DNA of 64,000 bases, from the IMG/VR virus record IMGVR_UViG_3300036770_004943, positions 64,001 through 128,000 of that record. One strand, written 5' to 3'. Origin of the DNA: a virus. The translations under genes were made by a program, and so were the position numbers. Positions 42,222 through 50,087 of this stretch are shown here, piece after piece. The notes beneath the pieces were generated by a model that was given only the letters and a program-made list of their open reading frames with translations, had not been told where the DNA came from and searched no databases. Each line of letters opens with the position of its first letter. The first letter of the stretch is position 1.

Positions 42222-44738
42222 ATGAAAAAAATGACATCTAATATGAAAACCGTTGTCAGGGAATCTTTTAAAGAAACTTTAAGATTGGGTGACAATAAAA
42301 TAAAACCAGAACATTTGATTTTAACAACTTTATTGGTTAAAAACAACGAAGTGACCCAAGTGTTAAACGAAATGGGTTCTGATGTTGATGATTTAGCAGA
42401 AAAATTAGAAAGTTATTTGAGAATTAAAGTAAAAAACCCTAATATTGTAGAACCTAAAATTATACCTTTAAATGTTTCCTCAAAAAACGCTATTAGTTCA
42501 GCGGAACTTGAGGCTGACAAATTAAAAGATGATTTTATTGGTGTCGAACATTTATTTTTATCTATTTTAAAAAATAAATCATTAGACGGCACAAAAGTTT
42601 TAGGAAATCAGGGTATTACCTATAGAACTTTTAAAGAAACTTTAGTACATTTAAAAAAACAAAAAATAATGAATATGACAGGAGATTTTGAAGAAGTAGA
42701 CGATTTGGGTAAAAGAGCTAAGAAAGCCGCCCAAGGGAAATCAACAACACCAATCCTTGATAATTTTGGTAGGGATATCACAAAATTGGCTTCAGACGGT
42801 CAAATTGACCCAATTATTGGTCGTGAAGATGAAATTGAACGTGTTTCACAAATTCTTTCAAGACGTAAAAAGAATAACCCAATTCTAATTGGTGAACCAG
42901 GTGTTGGTAAAACCGCGATTGTTGAGGGTTTGGCGCTTAAAATTGTTGAAAGAAAGTGTCCACGTATTCTTTTTGATAAAAGAGTCGTTAGTTTGGACTT
43001 GGCATCATTGGTCGCAGGAACTAAATACCGTGGTCAGTTTGAAGAAAGAATGAAAGGTATCATGCAAGAACTTGAAAAGGCGGATGATGTAATTCTTTTT
43101 ATAGATGAAATCCATACAATGGTTGGTGCGGGTAACGCTTCAGGTTCACTCGACGCATCTAACATTTTAAAACCGGCTTTAGCTCGTGGTGAGGTTCAAT
43201 GTATCGGGGCTACAACTCTTGATGAATATAGACAAAACATTGAAAAAGATGGGGCTTTGGCAAGAAGATTCCAAATGGTTATTGTTGACCCACCGTCAAA
43301 AGATGAGACTTTGGTTATTCTTAATAACATTAAAAATAAGTATGAAGACCATCACAAAGTTTCTTACACTAAAGAAGCCATTGAATCTTGTGTAAACTTA
43401 GCTGACCGTTACATTAGTGACCGTGAACAACCCGATAAAGCAATTGATATTCTTGATGAAGTTGGTGCTAGAATGCAAGTTCACATTAAACCACCACAAG
43501 AAATTGTAGATCTTGAAGAAAAAATTGCAGATGTGGGCCGTCAAAAAATAGATGTTGTTAAAGCTCAACGTTATGAAGATGCCGCTAAACTTCGTGATGA
43601 AGAAAAAACTCTTCAAGAAGAATTAGAACATTCCACAAATGAGTGGGCTAAAAATTTAGATAAATTCAGACCTACTGTTAATGAAGAAGATGTTGCGAAA
43701 GTTGTTTCAATGATTACAGGTATTCCTGTGACTAAAGTTTCCCAAACTGAAAACGAAAAACTTCGTAATATGGATAAGGAATTAAAACACAAAGTTATCG
43801 GTCAAGACGAGGCTATAGATAAAATCAGTAAAGCAATTAAACGTAATCGTGTCGGGATTAAAAACAAAAATAAACCAATCGGTTCTTTTATGTTCCTAGG
43901 TCCAACTGGTGTAGGTAAAACTTATTTAGCTAAAATGTTAGCTGAAAGTATATTCGGTTCCCAAGACGCACTTATCCGAGTTGACATGAGTGAGTATATG
44001 GAAAAACATTCAGTATCTAAATTAATCGGAGCACCTCCAGGTTATGTTGGATATGAAGATGGTGGTCAGTTAACTGAAAAAATCAGAAGAAAACCGTTTT
44101 CAGTAATTCTTTTAGATGAAGTTGAAAAGGCTCACCCTGATACTTTTAACATATTGTTACAAGTTTTAGATGATGGTCATTTAAGTGATGGTTTAGGTCG
44201 TAAAGTTGACTTCAAAAATTGTCTTATTATCATGACTTCTAACGTTGGGGCACGTAAATTACAAGAATTTGGTACTGGTGTTGGTTTTGGTACTAAATCT
44301 AAAATGGACGGTAATGACGAAGTGGCGGAAGGTGTAATCCAAGACTCACTTAAAAAGGCTTTTTCACCTGAATTTTTAAACCGTATTGATGATGTAATCG
44401 TTTTCAAGTCACTTGGTAAAGAAGAAATTAAGAAAATTGTTGATATACCACTTATCGAGGTTATTGAAAGGGTTAAAGAAATGGGTTATACACTTAAAAT
44501 TGATGACACTCTTAAAGAATACTTGGTTGAAAAAGGGTATGATGAGAAATATGGAGCTAGACCTCTTAATAGAGCAATCCAAAAGTATGTAGAAGACCCA
44601 ATATCTGAAAAAGTACTAGAAAATGAACTTAGTATTGGTGATACGGTAACAATATCTTATAACTCTAAAGTTGAAGATGTTAAAATTAGTATCAAAAAAG
44701 CTAAAAGCACTAAGAAAAAAGAAGATACTGGTGAATAA
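42222..44738 (+). CDS. clpC: ClpC-type AAA+ unfoldase
   Basis: 838 aa, full length. The N-domain has two Clp_N repeats (residues about 1-145). AAA-1 has Walker A GEPGVGKTA, Walker B VILFIDEIHTMVG and GALARRFQ. A UVR-like coiled coil (AQRYEDAAKLRDEEKTLQEEL) marks ClpC rather than ClpA/ClpB. AAA-2 has Walker A GPTGVGKTY, VILLDEVEKAH and the arginine finger in FLNRIDD. A GVGF loop after SNVGARKLQ matches the ClpP-docking loop of ClpC, so it may use host ClpP to degrade chosen proteins. Codon use is host-like. No obvious promoter of either class is seen in the 96-bp upstream gap. Confidence 0.93.
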   Translation: MKKMTSNMKTVVRESFKETLRLGDNKIKPEHLILTTLLVKNNEVTQVLNEMGSDVDDLAEKLESYLRIKVKNPNIVEPKIIPLNVSSKNAISSAELEADKLKDDFIGVEHLFLSILKNKSLDGTKVLGNQGITYRTFKETLVHLKKQKIMNMTGDFEEVDDLGKRAKKAAQGKSTTPILDNFGRDITKLASDGQIDPIIGREDEIERVSQILSRRKKNNPILIGEPGVGKTAIVEGLALKIVERKCPRILFDKRVVSLDLASLVAGTKYRGQFEERMKGIMQELEKADDVILFIDEIHTMVGAGNASGSLDASNILKPALARGEVQCIGATTLDEYRQNIEKDGALARRFQMVIVDPPSKDETLVILNNIKNKYEDHHKVSYTKEAIESCVNLADRYISDREQPDKAIDILDEVGARMQVHIKPPQEIVDLEEKIADVGRQKIDVVKAQRYEDAAKLRDEEKTLQEELEHSTNEWAKNLDKFRPTVNEEDVAKVVSMITGIPVTKVSQTENEKLRNMDKELKHKVIGQDEAIDKISKAIKRNRVGIKNKNKPIGSFMFLGPTGVGKTYLAKMLAESIFGSQDALIRVDMSEYMEKHSVSKLIGAPPGYVGYEDGGQLTEKIRRKPFSVILLDEVEKAHPDTFNILLQVLDDGHLSDGLGRKVDFKNCLIIMTSNVGARKLQEFGTGVGFGTKSKMDGNDEVAEGVIQDSLKKAFSPEFLNRIDDVIVFKSLGKEEIKKIVDIPLIEVIERVKEMGYTLKIDDTLKEYLVEKGYDEKYGARPLNRAIQKYVEDPISEKVLENELSIGDTVTISYNSKVEDVKISIKKAKSTKKKEDTGE

Positions 44739-44741
44739 TAC

Positions 44742-44767
44742 AAAAACCCCTTGAAAAAGGGGTTTTT
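44742..44767 (+). terminator. terminator after clpC
   Basis: aaaaacccc/ggggttttt stem with an 8-nt loop, followed by T-rich sequence. Confidence 0.85.
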
Positions 44768-44782
44768 TTGTTTTTTTAATAA

Positions 44783-44807
44783 AAAAAGGGGTTATTTACC
44801 CCTTTTT
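44783..44807 (-). terminator. terminator overlapping the end of the next minus-strand gene
   Basis: aaaaaggggt/accccttttt stem; it spans the stop codon of the gene ending at 44796. Confidence 0.75.
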
Positions 44808-45074
44808 CTTTTTCTGTCCATAAGGAATCGTCCTTGTTGGCATATAATCTCTAAATTTAGTATCCTTTAAATTTCCTGGGATTTTTGGAAAATCCATTCT
44901 ATCAGTGTGTAGTTTAAAAAATCTGTCAAATTCTGTTTTAAGAAGTTCCATAACTTCTGTATGAGTTAGATTTGGGTTACTTTTTTTAATGTCTATCATT
45001 GCATCGGTGAAACTAGTTTGAACATCACCAAAACCTTCTCTAAGTAATCTTTTAGTTTTATTAAAATTATCCAT
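44796..45074 (-). CDS. small protein with capsid-targeting-like leader
   Basis: 92 aa from the ATG at 45074, preferred over the one three codons upstream. The leader MDNFNKTKRLLRE ends in L-R-E at residues 11-13, followed by GFGD. The rest is helical with a basic tail (YGQKKKKG). It overlaps the end of the DHH phosphoesterase gene by 8 bp. No family recognised. Confidence 0.6.
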   Translation of the reverse strand: MDNFNKTKRLLREGFGDVQTSFTDAMIDIKKSNPNLTHTEVMELLKTEFDRFFKLHTDRMDFPKIPGNLKDTKFRDYMPTRTIPYGQKKKKG

Positions 45075-46509
45075 TTTGAACATTTGTTGGGTTATTTGCT
45101 ATTATTTTTGACGTTAATTCTTTTTCGAATTCGGCTTGAAAGTCTTTTAAATAAGGCACCCCTTGTTTACCAAAATACATCAAACCTGAAATATTAGTTA
45201 TACACTTGTGTCCACCACTATTAGCCTGAATCATGTCCCACCCTGAAACCTTTAACATTTTAAGGGCTTTAATTTCATTATCATTTAAAGTTGTGTAAGG
45301 TTTATCCATTACTTTTTTAATTGCATTTCTCCATCTTTCTACAGTATAACCTTCTTTCGCACCTTGAGGTATTGAGTCTAACCCCACTACACCACCTTCT
45401 GTTTGACCGTAAATAGCGATAAGGTCGTTGTAAGTAAATCCCACAGATTCTTGACCGAAATCTTTATGTTTTTCCGCAAAATATTTGATAGTATCTACCG
45501 TGATCTCAAATTGTTCTAATTGTGGTTTAAATTTTAATAATACTTCTTGTGCAATTTCCCCTAAATTTACACCTTTAAGACTTCTTTCAGCTTTAAAAGG
45601 GTTACAACTTGCTTGTAATAAACCTAAAGGCCAAGCTATAATTAAGAAATTCGCTTCGGGAAAGTTTTTGAAAGGAACGTATCTATCATAAGAACCTGGT
45701 TTTATCATAGAACCACCACCATATTGTGAGATAATACCTGTTGTTGGGTTATACTTCACATTTTGACTAGTTTTCATAGTCTCAGCATATTGTTTAGCGT
45801 GTTGGGTCATAACTTCTGGTGATGCGTAACCTTCTTCTTTAGCCAATCTAACAATATTTTGGTAAATACTTAAAAGTGAAGCTGAAGACTCCATAACTAA
45901 ACGTTCTAGAAATCTTGGTTTGTTTTTATAGGCTAACAATAATTTATTAGTTACAAGGGACATTGCCTTTTTGTTTTGTTCTAAACTTTTTTCTTTTTCT
46001 AAAACAAAGACATAATTCATAACCTGCTCAGGTGTTATACCCATTCTTGCATAATCGGCACTATCAATAGTGGATATCATTAAAATATCTGAGTGGGGGA
46101 AAATCTCTGCCGGTGAAATAATTTGAGATATAGTCTCAACATTTGAACGGGATTGTCTAAAGGATTTAGACGTTTCTTTTTCAACACCAACCTGTTTATC
46201 ATGGTGATCGGTATGTATTACAAACATTGGTTTACCGTGGGCAAAATCAACCAAAACCGGCATGATATCACCTTTTGCCATAGGTTTTTTAATACTAAAT
46301 TCTTTATCACCGTACTGTATTACCTCAGTCTCAACCACTTTAATACCGTGCTGTTCAAGATAATTTTTCATCGCAATAGCGGTTGTTACACCGTCTAAAT
46401 CTTGGTGGAAATATATTTTCGCATTTTCATATCGTTGTGCTAATTCGTTTATACCCCTAATACCAGTTTCGGTTATTAAGAATTTTTTTTCTAACAATAA
46501 AGTTGACAT
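45067..46509 (-). CDS. DHH-family phosphoesterase with capsid-targeting-like leader
   Basis: 480 aa. The leader MSTLLLEKKFLITE has L-L-E (5-7) and I-T-E (12-14). DHH motifs follow: YFHQDLDGVTTAIAM (Asp37, Asp39), VLVDFAHG, FVIHTDHHDK (the DHH itself) and STIDSADYAR. The C-terminal DHHA1-like substrate domain ends in SGGHKCITNISG (GGH motif). Members are RecJ-type nucleases, oligoribonucleases/pAp phosphatases, or cyclic-dinucleotide phosphodiesterases; sequence alone does not choose. Late expression and the leader suggest delivery into the host, where destroying a nucleotide second messenger or short oligos would be useful. Confidence 0.8.
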   Translation of the reverse strand: MSTLLLEKKFLITETGIRGINELAQRYENAKIYFHQDLDGVTTAIAMKNYLEQHGIKVVETEVIQYGDKEFSIKKPMAKGDIMPVLVDFAHGKPMFVIHTDHHDKQVGVEKETSKSFRQSRSNVETISQIISPAEIFPHSDILMISTIDSADYARMGITPEQVMNYVFVLEKEKSLEQNKKAMSLVTNKLLLAYKNKPRFLERLVMESSASLLSIYQNIVRLAKEEGYASPEVMTQHAKQYAETMKTSQNVKYNPTTGIISQYGGGSMIKPGSYDRYVPFKNFPEANFLIIAWPLGLLQASCNPFKAERSLKGVNLGEIAQEVLLKFKPQLEQFEITVDTIKYFAEKHKDFGQESVGFTYNDLIAIYGQTEGGVVGLDSIPQGAKEGYTVERWRNAIKKVMDKPYTTLNDNEIKALKMLKVSGWDMIQANSGGHKCITNISGLMYFGKQGVPYLKDFQAEFEKELTSKIIANNPTNVQNG

Positions 46510-46525
46510 TAAAATTACTTTTAAT

Positions 46526-46535
46526 AATAAATATC
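46526..46535 (-). promoter_or_regulatory. late element of the DHH phosphoesterase gene
   Basis: Reads gatatttatt on the minus strand, 16 nt before the start at 46509 and at the very end of the DUF3310-like gene. Confidence 0.55.
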
Positions 46536-46755
46536 ACGAATTTTCTTTCAATTTTTCTTCTTGAATTTTTATGTATTTGTCTAAATATTGTTTAGCTTTG
46601 TAGAGGTCTTGAATACCATTTTTATGTTTCCAACGAGTCACGTATTTAACAACATTACCCTCAAAAAAATCAAGGTCGTGTTGTGCGGAATAGTCCCACA
46701 TTTCTGTCTTTCCTTGATTATAATGGGACGGATGTTCAACTTGTTCTTTACTCAT
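46534..46755 (-). CDS. DUF3310-like protein
   Basis: 73 aa. HPSHYNQGKTEMWDYSAQHD, then FEGNVVKYVTRWKHKNGIQD and LYKAKQYLDKYI, is the DUF3310 pattern ('hP.HY..g..e.id.i.......f..Gn.iKYl.R...K.g..DL.Ka..Yl...'), common in phages near nucleotide-metabolism genes. Function is not established. Confidence 0.8.
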   Translation of the reverse strand: MSKEQVEHPSHYNQGKTEMWDYSAQHDLDFFEGNVVKYVTRWKHKNGIQDLYKAKQYLDKYIKIQEEKLKENS

Positions 46756-46763
46756 AAATAAAT

Positions 46764-46794
46764 TTGTTTAATTGAGTCAATTGTTATATCTTTG
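46764..46794 (+). promoter_or_regulatory. host-type promoter of the RadA-like gene
   Basis: TTG (46764-46766) and TATCTTTG (46787-46794), 20-nt spacer; 30-nt leader before the ATG at 46825. Confidence 0.75.
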
Positions 46795-46824
46795 TAATTG
46801 TAAATAAAAACTAAAACAAACTGT

Positions 46825-47763
46825 ATGTCAAAAACTAAAGAAACGGTAAAAATTGTAAAACTAAACGATTTTAATTTCCCACCCGAAGTTTTTATACCAT
46901 TAAAAAGTGGTAAATTTATTGATAATATAATTTCTAAAAAAGGTGGTACAATGCCGGCAACTATCTCAGTTGTTGTTGGCGAACCTGGTTCAGGTAAAAC
47001 TACAATGTTAGTAGACAAAATGGCTGGTATTGAGAAAAACAACCCAGGTCGTAGATGTCTTTACATATCTTCTGAAATGAACCCGATTGATAATCGTGAG
47101 TTGGCTGAAGAATTACCACAACTTATGAATTTAAATACACTTTATTTAGCCGACTACGATAATCCTAAAGTTGCTTTAGAAGAAGCTCTTGATATGGGTT
47201 GGGACTATGTCTTGATGGATTCTTTTATGGATGTAAAAGATAAAATCAAAGATTCTCAAAATAAAATGAACGCATCAACAGTTGAAACATGGTTAATTAA
47301 CTTATTGGTTAAACACACTAAGGGTCAAAATCAAAATAATAAATTTACCGCTTTCGATGTTATCCAACACATTACTAAAGGTGGTGAGTACGCTGGTTCG
47401 ACTAAACTAAAACATAACACAACCGCAATGATGTATGTTCGTATTGATGAAGTTACAGGACAACGTTATGTTGTTTATGTTAAAAATCGTCGTGGTGATA
47501 TCCGTAAAAAACTTTACATGATTCTTGATAGGGAATCTGGTGAACTTAACTACGATGTTAAAAAATACAATGAGTTAGAAAAAGCGATTGAAATCCAAAA
47601 ACAAATGGATAACTTTCAATCAGAAAACGACCAAAAACTTTTAGAATTATTACAAAACTCCGAAACTTCAGATAAAGAAATTACCAGCAAAAATTTTTCT
47701 ACTAAAGAATCTGTTGAAGATTTGGTTACGGCAACATCAGAAGTTGAAGATTTTGAAGATTAA
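46825..47763 (+). CDS. RadA/Sms-like RecA-family ATPase
   Basis: 312 aa. A RecA-type core is present: Walker A GEPGSGKTT (about residues 52-60), Walker B DYVLMDSFMD (about 133-142), HITKGGEYAGSTKLKH and KNRRGDIRKK. The last two correspond to the RadA 'HVTKEG.iAG...LeH' segment and the KNRFG signature that separates RadA from RecA. No N-terminal zinc finger or C-terminal Lon-like domain is present, so it is a core-only version. RadA helps branch migration in recombination, and here it would serve recombination-dependent replication. The C-terminus is acidic. Early-type promoter. Confidence 0.75.
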   Translation: MSKTKETVKIVKLNDFNFPPEVFIPLKSGKFIDNIISKKGGTMPATISVVVGEPGSGKTTMLVDKMAGIEKNNPGRRCLYISSEMNPIDNRELAEELPQLMNLNTLYLADYDNPKVALEEALDMGWDYVLMDSFMDVKDKIKDSQNKMNASTVETWLINLLVKHTKGQNQNNKFTAFDVIQHITKGGEYAGSTKLKHNTTAMMYVRIDEVTGQRYVVYVKNRRGDIRKKLYMILDRESGELNYDVKKYNELEKAIEIQKQMDNFQSENDQKLLELLQNSETSDKEITSKNFSTKESVEDLVTATSEVEDFED

Positions 47764-47772
47764 TAATTTAGC

Positions 47773-47803
47773 TTGTATTTATCTAAAAACATTATTATAT
47801 TTG
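47773..47803 (+). promoter_or_regulatory. host-type promoter of the DUF932-like gene
   Basis: TTG (47773-47775) and TATATTTG (47796-47803), 20-nt spacer; 15 nt before the ATG at 47819. Confidence 0.7.
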
Positions 47804-47818
47804 TATAAAATTAAAAAC

Positions 47819-48925
47819 ATGGAAAACATAAAGTACGAAAATTTCAAAAAAGAAGTTAAAGAAAACTACCCAATACGTAAAGTGATGACACTATCTGAAC
47901 TTAATATCGATTTTGAGGATATTGAAAGTCGTAATGGTAATATTACTCTTGAAGGTGTTAAATTAAAGTTATCTTCTGGAGCTTTTAAGTCATTACTTAA
48001 AACCCTTAAAATCACTGATTCTTTTATGGGTAAATTTACTGACATATTTGGTATGAATTCTCGTAATCAGTTGGTTAAAGTCATTAAAAATAAAATGGCA
48101 ATTCAAAAAGATATGAAAGTAGGTATCTACATTTCACCATCTACTAGAAGAGTAGTTGCTGTTACAGACGCTAATAAACCATATATTTCACCTGATTTTT
48201 ATTTCGATATGGTTGAAAATGTAATCAATGACCACCAATTGGATGTTGGTAACATGTCAATTTCAGGTGACGGAAATATTCAAATTTCAACTGTTAAAAA
48301 TGGTTGGGGTTTTGATATCCCTGATTTAAAAGATGAGGCTTTTCATACAGGTGTTATTGTGACAGCTGGTCCGACAGAAGATATCGCAATTGACCCTTAT
48401 ATTCTTCGTCTTGTTTGTACAAATGGTCTTGTGGGTCCTCGTCGTCTTGAAATGGGCCCTCGTTTAATGGACAACTCAATTGAAAGTATCAATACTTTTA
48501 TGAGAGACATTAAAGGGTTATCTGAAACAAACCAAAAATTTCAAGGTGTTTTTACAGACCAAGTAAGAAAAATGAATTCAATTTCAGCTTCTTACAATGA
48601 GTTAACAAAAATTCGTGAAATGGTTGCAAACAAAGTTACCGATAAGAATGACGCTCGTGTTGAAGCTGTTCTTGATAGATTCTTCCCAATTAACGAAGCC
48701 AAATCTATGTACAAAGAAAAAGGTCATAACCTTGACACCCTAACAAATCGTCATTGGAAAAACGCGAAAACCAATATGACAACTTGGGAGTTATTAAATT
48801 CACTTACTGATGTCGCATCCCATGACTACGGTATGGGTATTGGTGACTACGCTAAGGCTGATTTAAGAAAACAAGCTGGTTTGTTTATGTTCAATAAGCA
48901 GTTTGATTGTGAATATCTACTTTAA
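47819..48925 (+). CDS. DUF932/phage-plasmid-like protein
   Basis: 368 aa from the ATG at 47819; the frame is open further upstream, but that part overlaps the RadA-like gene and the promoter. Features such as VGIYISPSTRRVVAVTDANK, FHTGVIVTAG and DPYILRLVCTNGLVG fit the DUF932 pattern ('...v.....rvvCtNgl'). Such proteins occur on phages and plasmids near recombination genes. Function is not established. The 3' end overlaps the convergent HNH gene by 9 bp. Confidence 0.65.
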   Translation: MENIKYENFKKEVKENYPIRKVMTLSELNIDFEDIESRNGNITLEGVKLKLSSGAFKSLLKTLKITDSFMGKFTDIFGMNSRNQLVKVIKNKMAIQKDMKVGIYISPSTRRVVAVTDANKPYISPDFYFDMVENVINDHQLDVGNMSISGDGNIQISTVKNGWGFDIPDLKDEAFHTGVIVTAGPTEDIAIDPYILRLVCTNGLVGPRRLEMGPRLMDNSIESINTFMRDIKGLSETNQKFQGVFTDQVRKMNSISASYNELTKIREMVANKVTDKNDARVEAVLDRFFPINEAKSMYKEKGHNLDTLTNRHWKNAKTNMTTWELLNSLTDVASHDYGMGIGDYAKADLRKQAGLFMFNKQFDCEYLL

Positions 48926-49615
48926 ATCACGATTTACTTTACTACAAAGAGGTTGGAGGTTGGTGTAATGATTTAATCTTAATACATCAACCTCTTTTTC
49001 TGCGGAGTATAATGGTATTATGTGGTCTATATCCCATCCGTAATTTAACTGACCGTTGTATAAACCATAATTATCCCAAGACATCCAAGGTTCAAACTTA
49101 GACTCTAAATGTTTTTTAAAATCTTCAAACGAACAACCTAAAATTTCAATAGTTTTTAAAGATTTTTTAAAACCCTTTCTTTTAATTCCTGAATTTATAT
49201 TTGCTCTAATACTTTCTTTTAACCTAAACAACGGATCCTTGTATCTTTTTTCTTTATTGTATTTTTTATGTGATAGGATGATACTTTCTTTATTTTCTTT
49301 ATAATAATTTTTATGATATTCCATCATTTTTTCCTTATTATCTAATCTCCATTTTTTTAAATATTCTTTTTGGTATGTTTTGGTTTTTTCTTTGTTTTTT
49401 TCTTTATATTTTTTTTGATAATCAGATATTATTTCTTTGTTTTTTTCTTTATATTTTTTTACTGTATCCACATACCCGTTTTTTTTATATCTTTCATTAC
49501 TACTTTTACGATTACAAGATAAGCAAACATATCCGATACCAAATTGACAATCTTTACGTTTGACAAATTCAGAAAAATCTTTTTCTTCTTTACACTTATT
49601 ACAAACTCTTTTCAT
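48917..49615 (-). CDS. HNH homing endonuclease with N-terminal zinc ribbon
   Basis: 232 aa. The N-terminus has two CxxC pairs (VCNKCKEEKDFSEF; GYVCLSCNRKS) of the zinc-ribbon type that precedes many phage HNH nucleases. A basic region with repeats of YKEKNKE...YQKKYKEKNKE follows. The C-terminal nuclease has GWDIDHIIPLYSAEKEVDVL (His-Asp-His) and NLQPLCSKVNRD. It is a free-standing mobile endonuclease placed between the DUF932-like gene and an early operon. Confidence 0.87.
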   Translation of the reverse strand: MKRVCNKCKEEKDFSEFVKRKDCQFGIGYVCLSCNRKSSNERYKKNGYVDTVKKYKEKNKEIISDYQKKYKEKNKEKTKTYQKEYLKKWRLDNKEKMMEYHKNYYKENKESIILSHKKYNKEKRYKDPLFRLKESIRANINSGIKRKGFKKSLKTIEILGCSFEDFKKHLESKFEPWMSWDNYGLYNGQLNYGWDIDHIIPLYSAEKEVDVLRLNHYTNLQPLCSKVNRDLK

Positions 49616-49620
49616 ATAAT

Positions 49621-49630
49621 AATAAATATC
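49621..49630 (-). promoter_or_regulatory. late element of the HNH endonuclease
   Basis: Reads gatatttatt on the minus strand, 5 nt before the start at 49615. Confidence 0.5.
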
Positions 49631-49649
49631 TGATTTTTCAAAAAATAAT

Positions 49650-49679
49650 TTGATACAGAATTTATTTTTATTACATTTG
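49650..49679 (+). promoter_or_regulatory. host-type promoter
   Basis: TTG (49650-49652) and TACATTTG (49672-49679), 19-nt spacer; the ATG at 49684 follows after exactly 4 nt. Confidence 0.7.
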
Positions 49680-49683
49680 TGAT

Positions 49684-49908
49684 ATGAAAGTCAAAATAAC
49701 ACCGTTACCACACATTGATAAAAATTTGGGTTTTGAATATTGGTTTGAACCTGTATTTAATTCGGTAGGTGAAATATCTGGTTATTATTACGGTGAAAGT
49801 GGCTGGTACGGACACCAATGTTTTATTTCTGATTTAAAAACGGGGTTAATTAGTATTATCGAAGACTTTAAACCAAAAAAAGAAATTAAAAAACTATCAT
49901 TAGTATGA
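49684..49908 (+). CDS. 74-aa protein, unknown
   Basis: Small alpha/beta protein rich in Gly and aromatics (FEYWFEPVFNSVGEISGYYY). Its stop overlaps the next ATG by 4 bp (ATGA-type coupling). Early-type promoter; no recognised family. Confidence 0.5.
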   Translation: MKVKITPLPHIDKNLGFEYWFEPVFNSVGEISGYYYGESGWYGHQCFISDLKTGLISIIEDFKPKKEIKKLSLV

Positions 49909-50087
49909 GTAGAATTAAAGAACAATTTATCGACGAAATTAATTGTGTAATTGAAGACTACGATTATCAATACACAGAATGGCTTAAACAACAAGAGGAT
50001 AAAGCTATTGTAGATTTTTACGAGGAAAATAAAGAAAGGTTTGAGGGTGAAAAAATATTTAATCTAACAAATACCTACCCTTTTTAG
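49905..50087 (+). CDS. 60-aa acidic helical protein, unknown
   Basis: Helical and acidic (MSRIKEQFIDEINCVIEDYD). It is coupled to the gene before it and overlaps the convergent WCT gene by 4 bp. Confidence 0.5.
   Translation: MSRIKEQFIDEINCVIEDYDYQYTEWLKQQEDKAIVDFYEENKERFEGEKIFNLTNTYPF

Noticed and set aside
47714-47818. Upstream extension of the DUF932-like gene
   Set aside because: It overlaps the end of the RadA-like gene and runs through a good host-type promoter; the ATG at 47819 fits the promoter.
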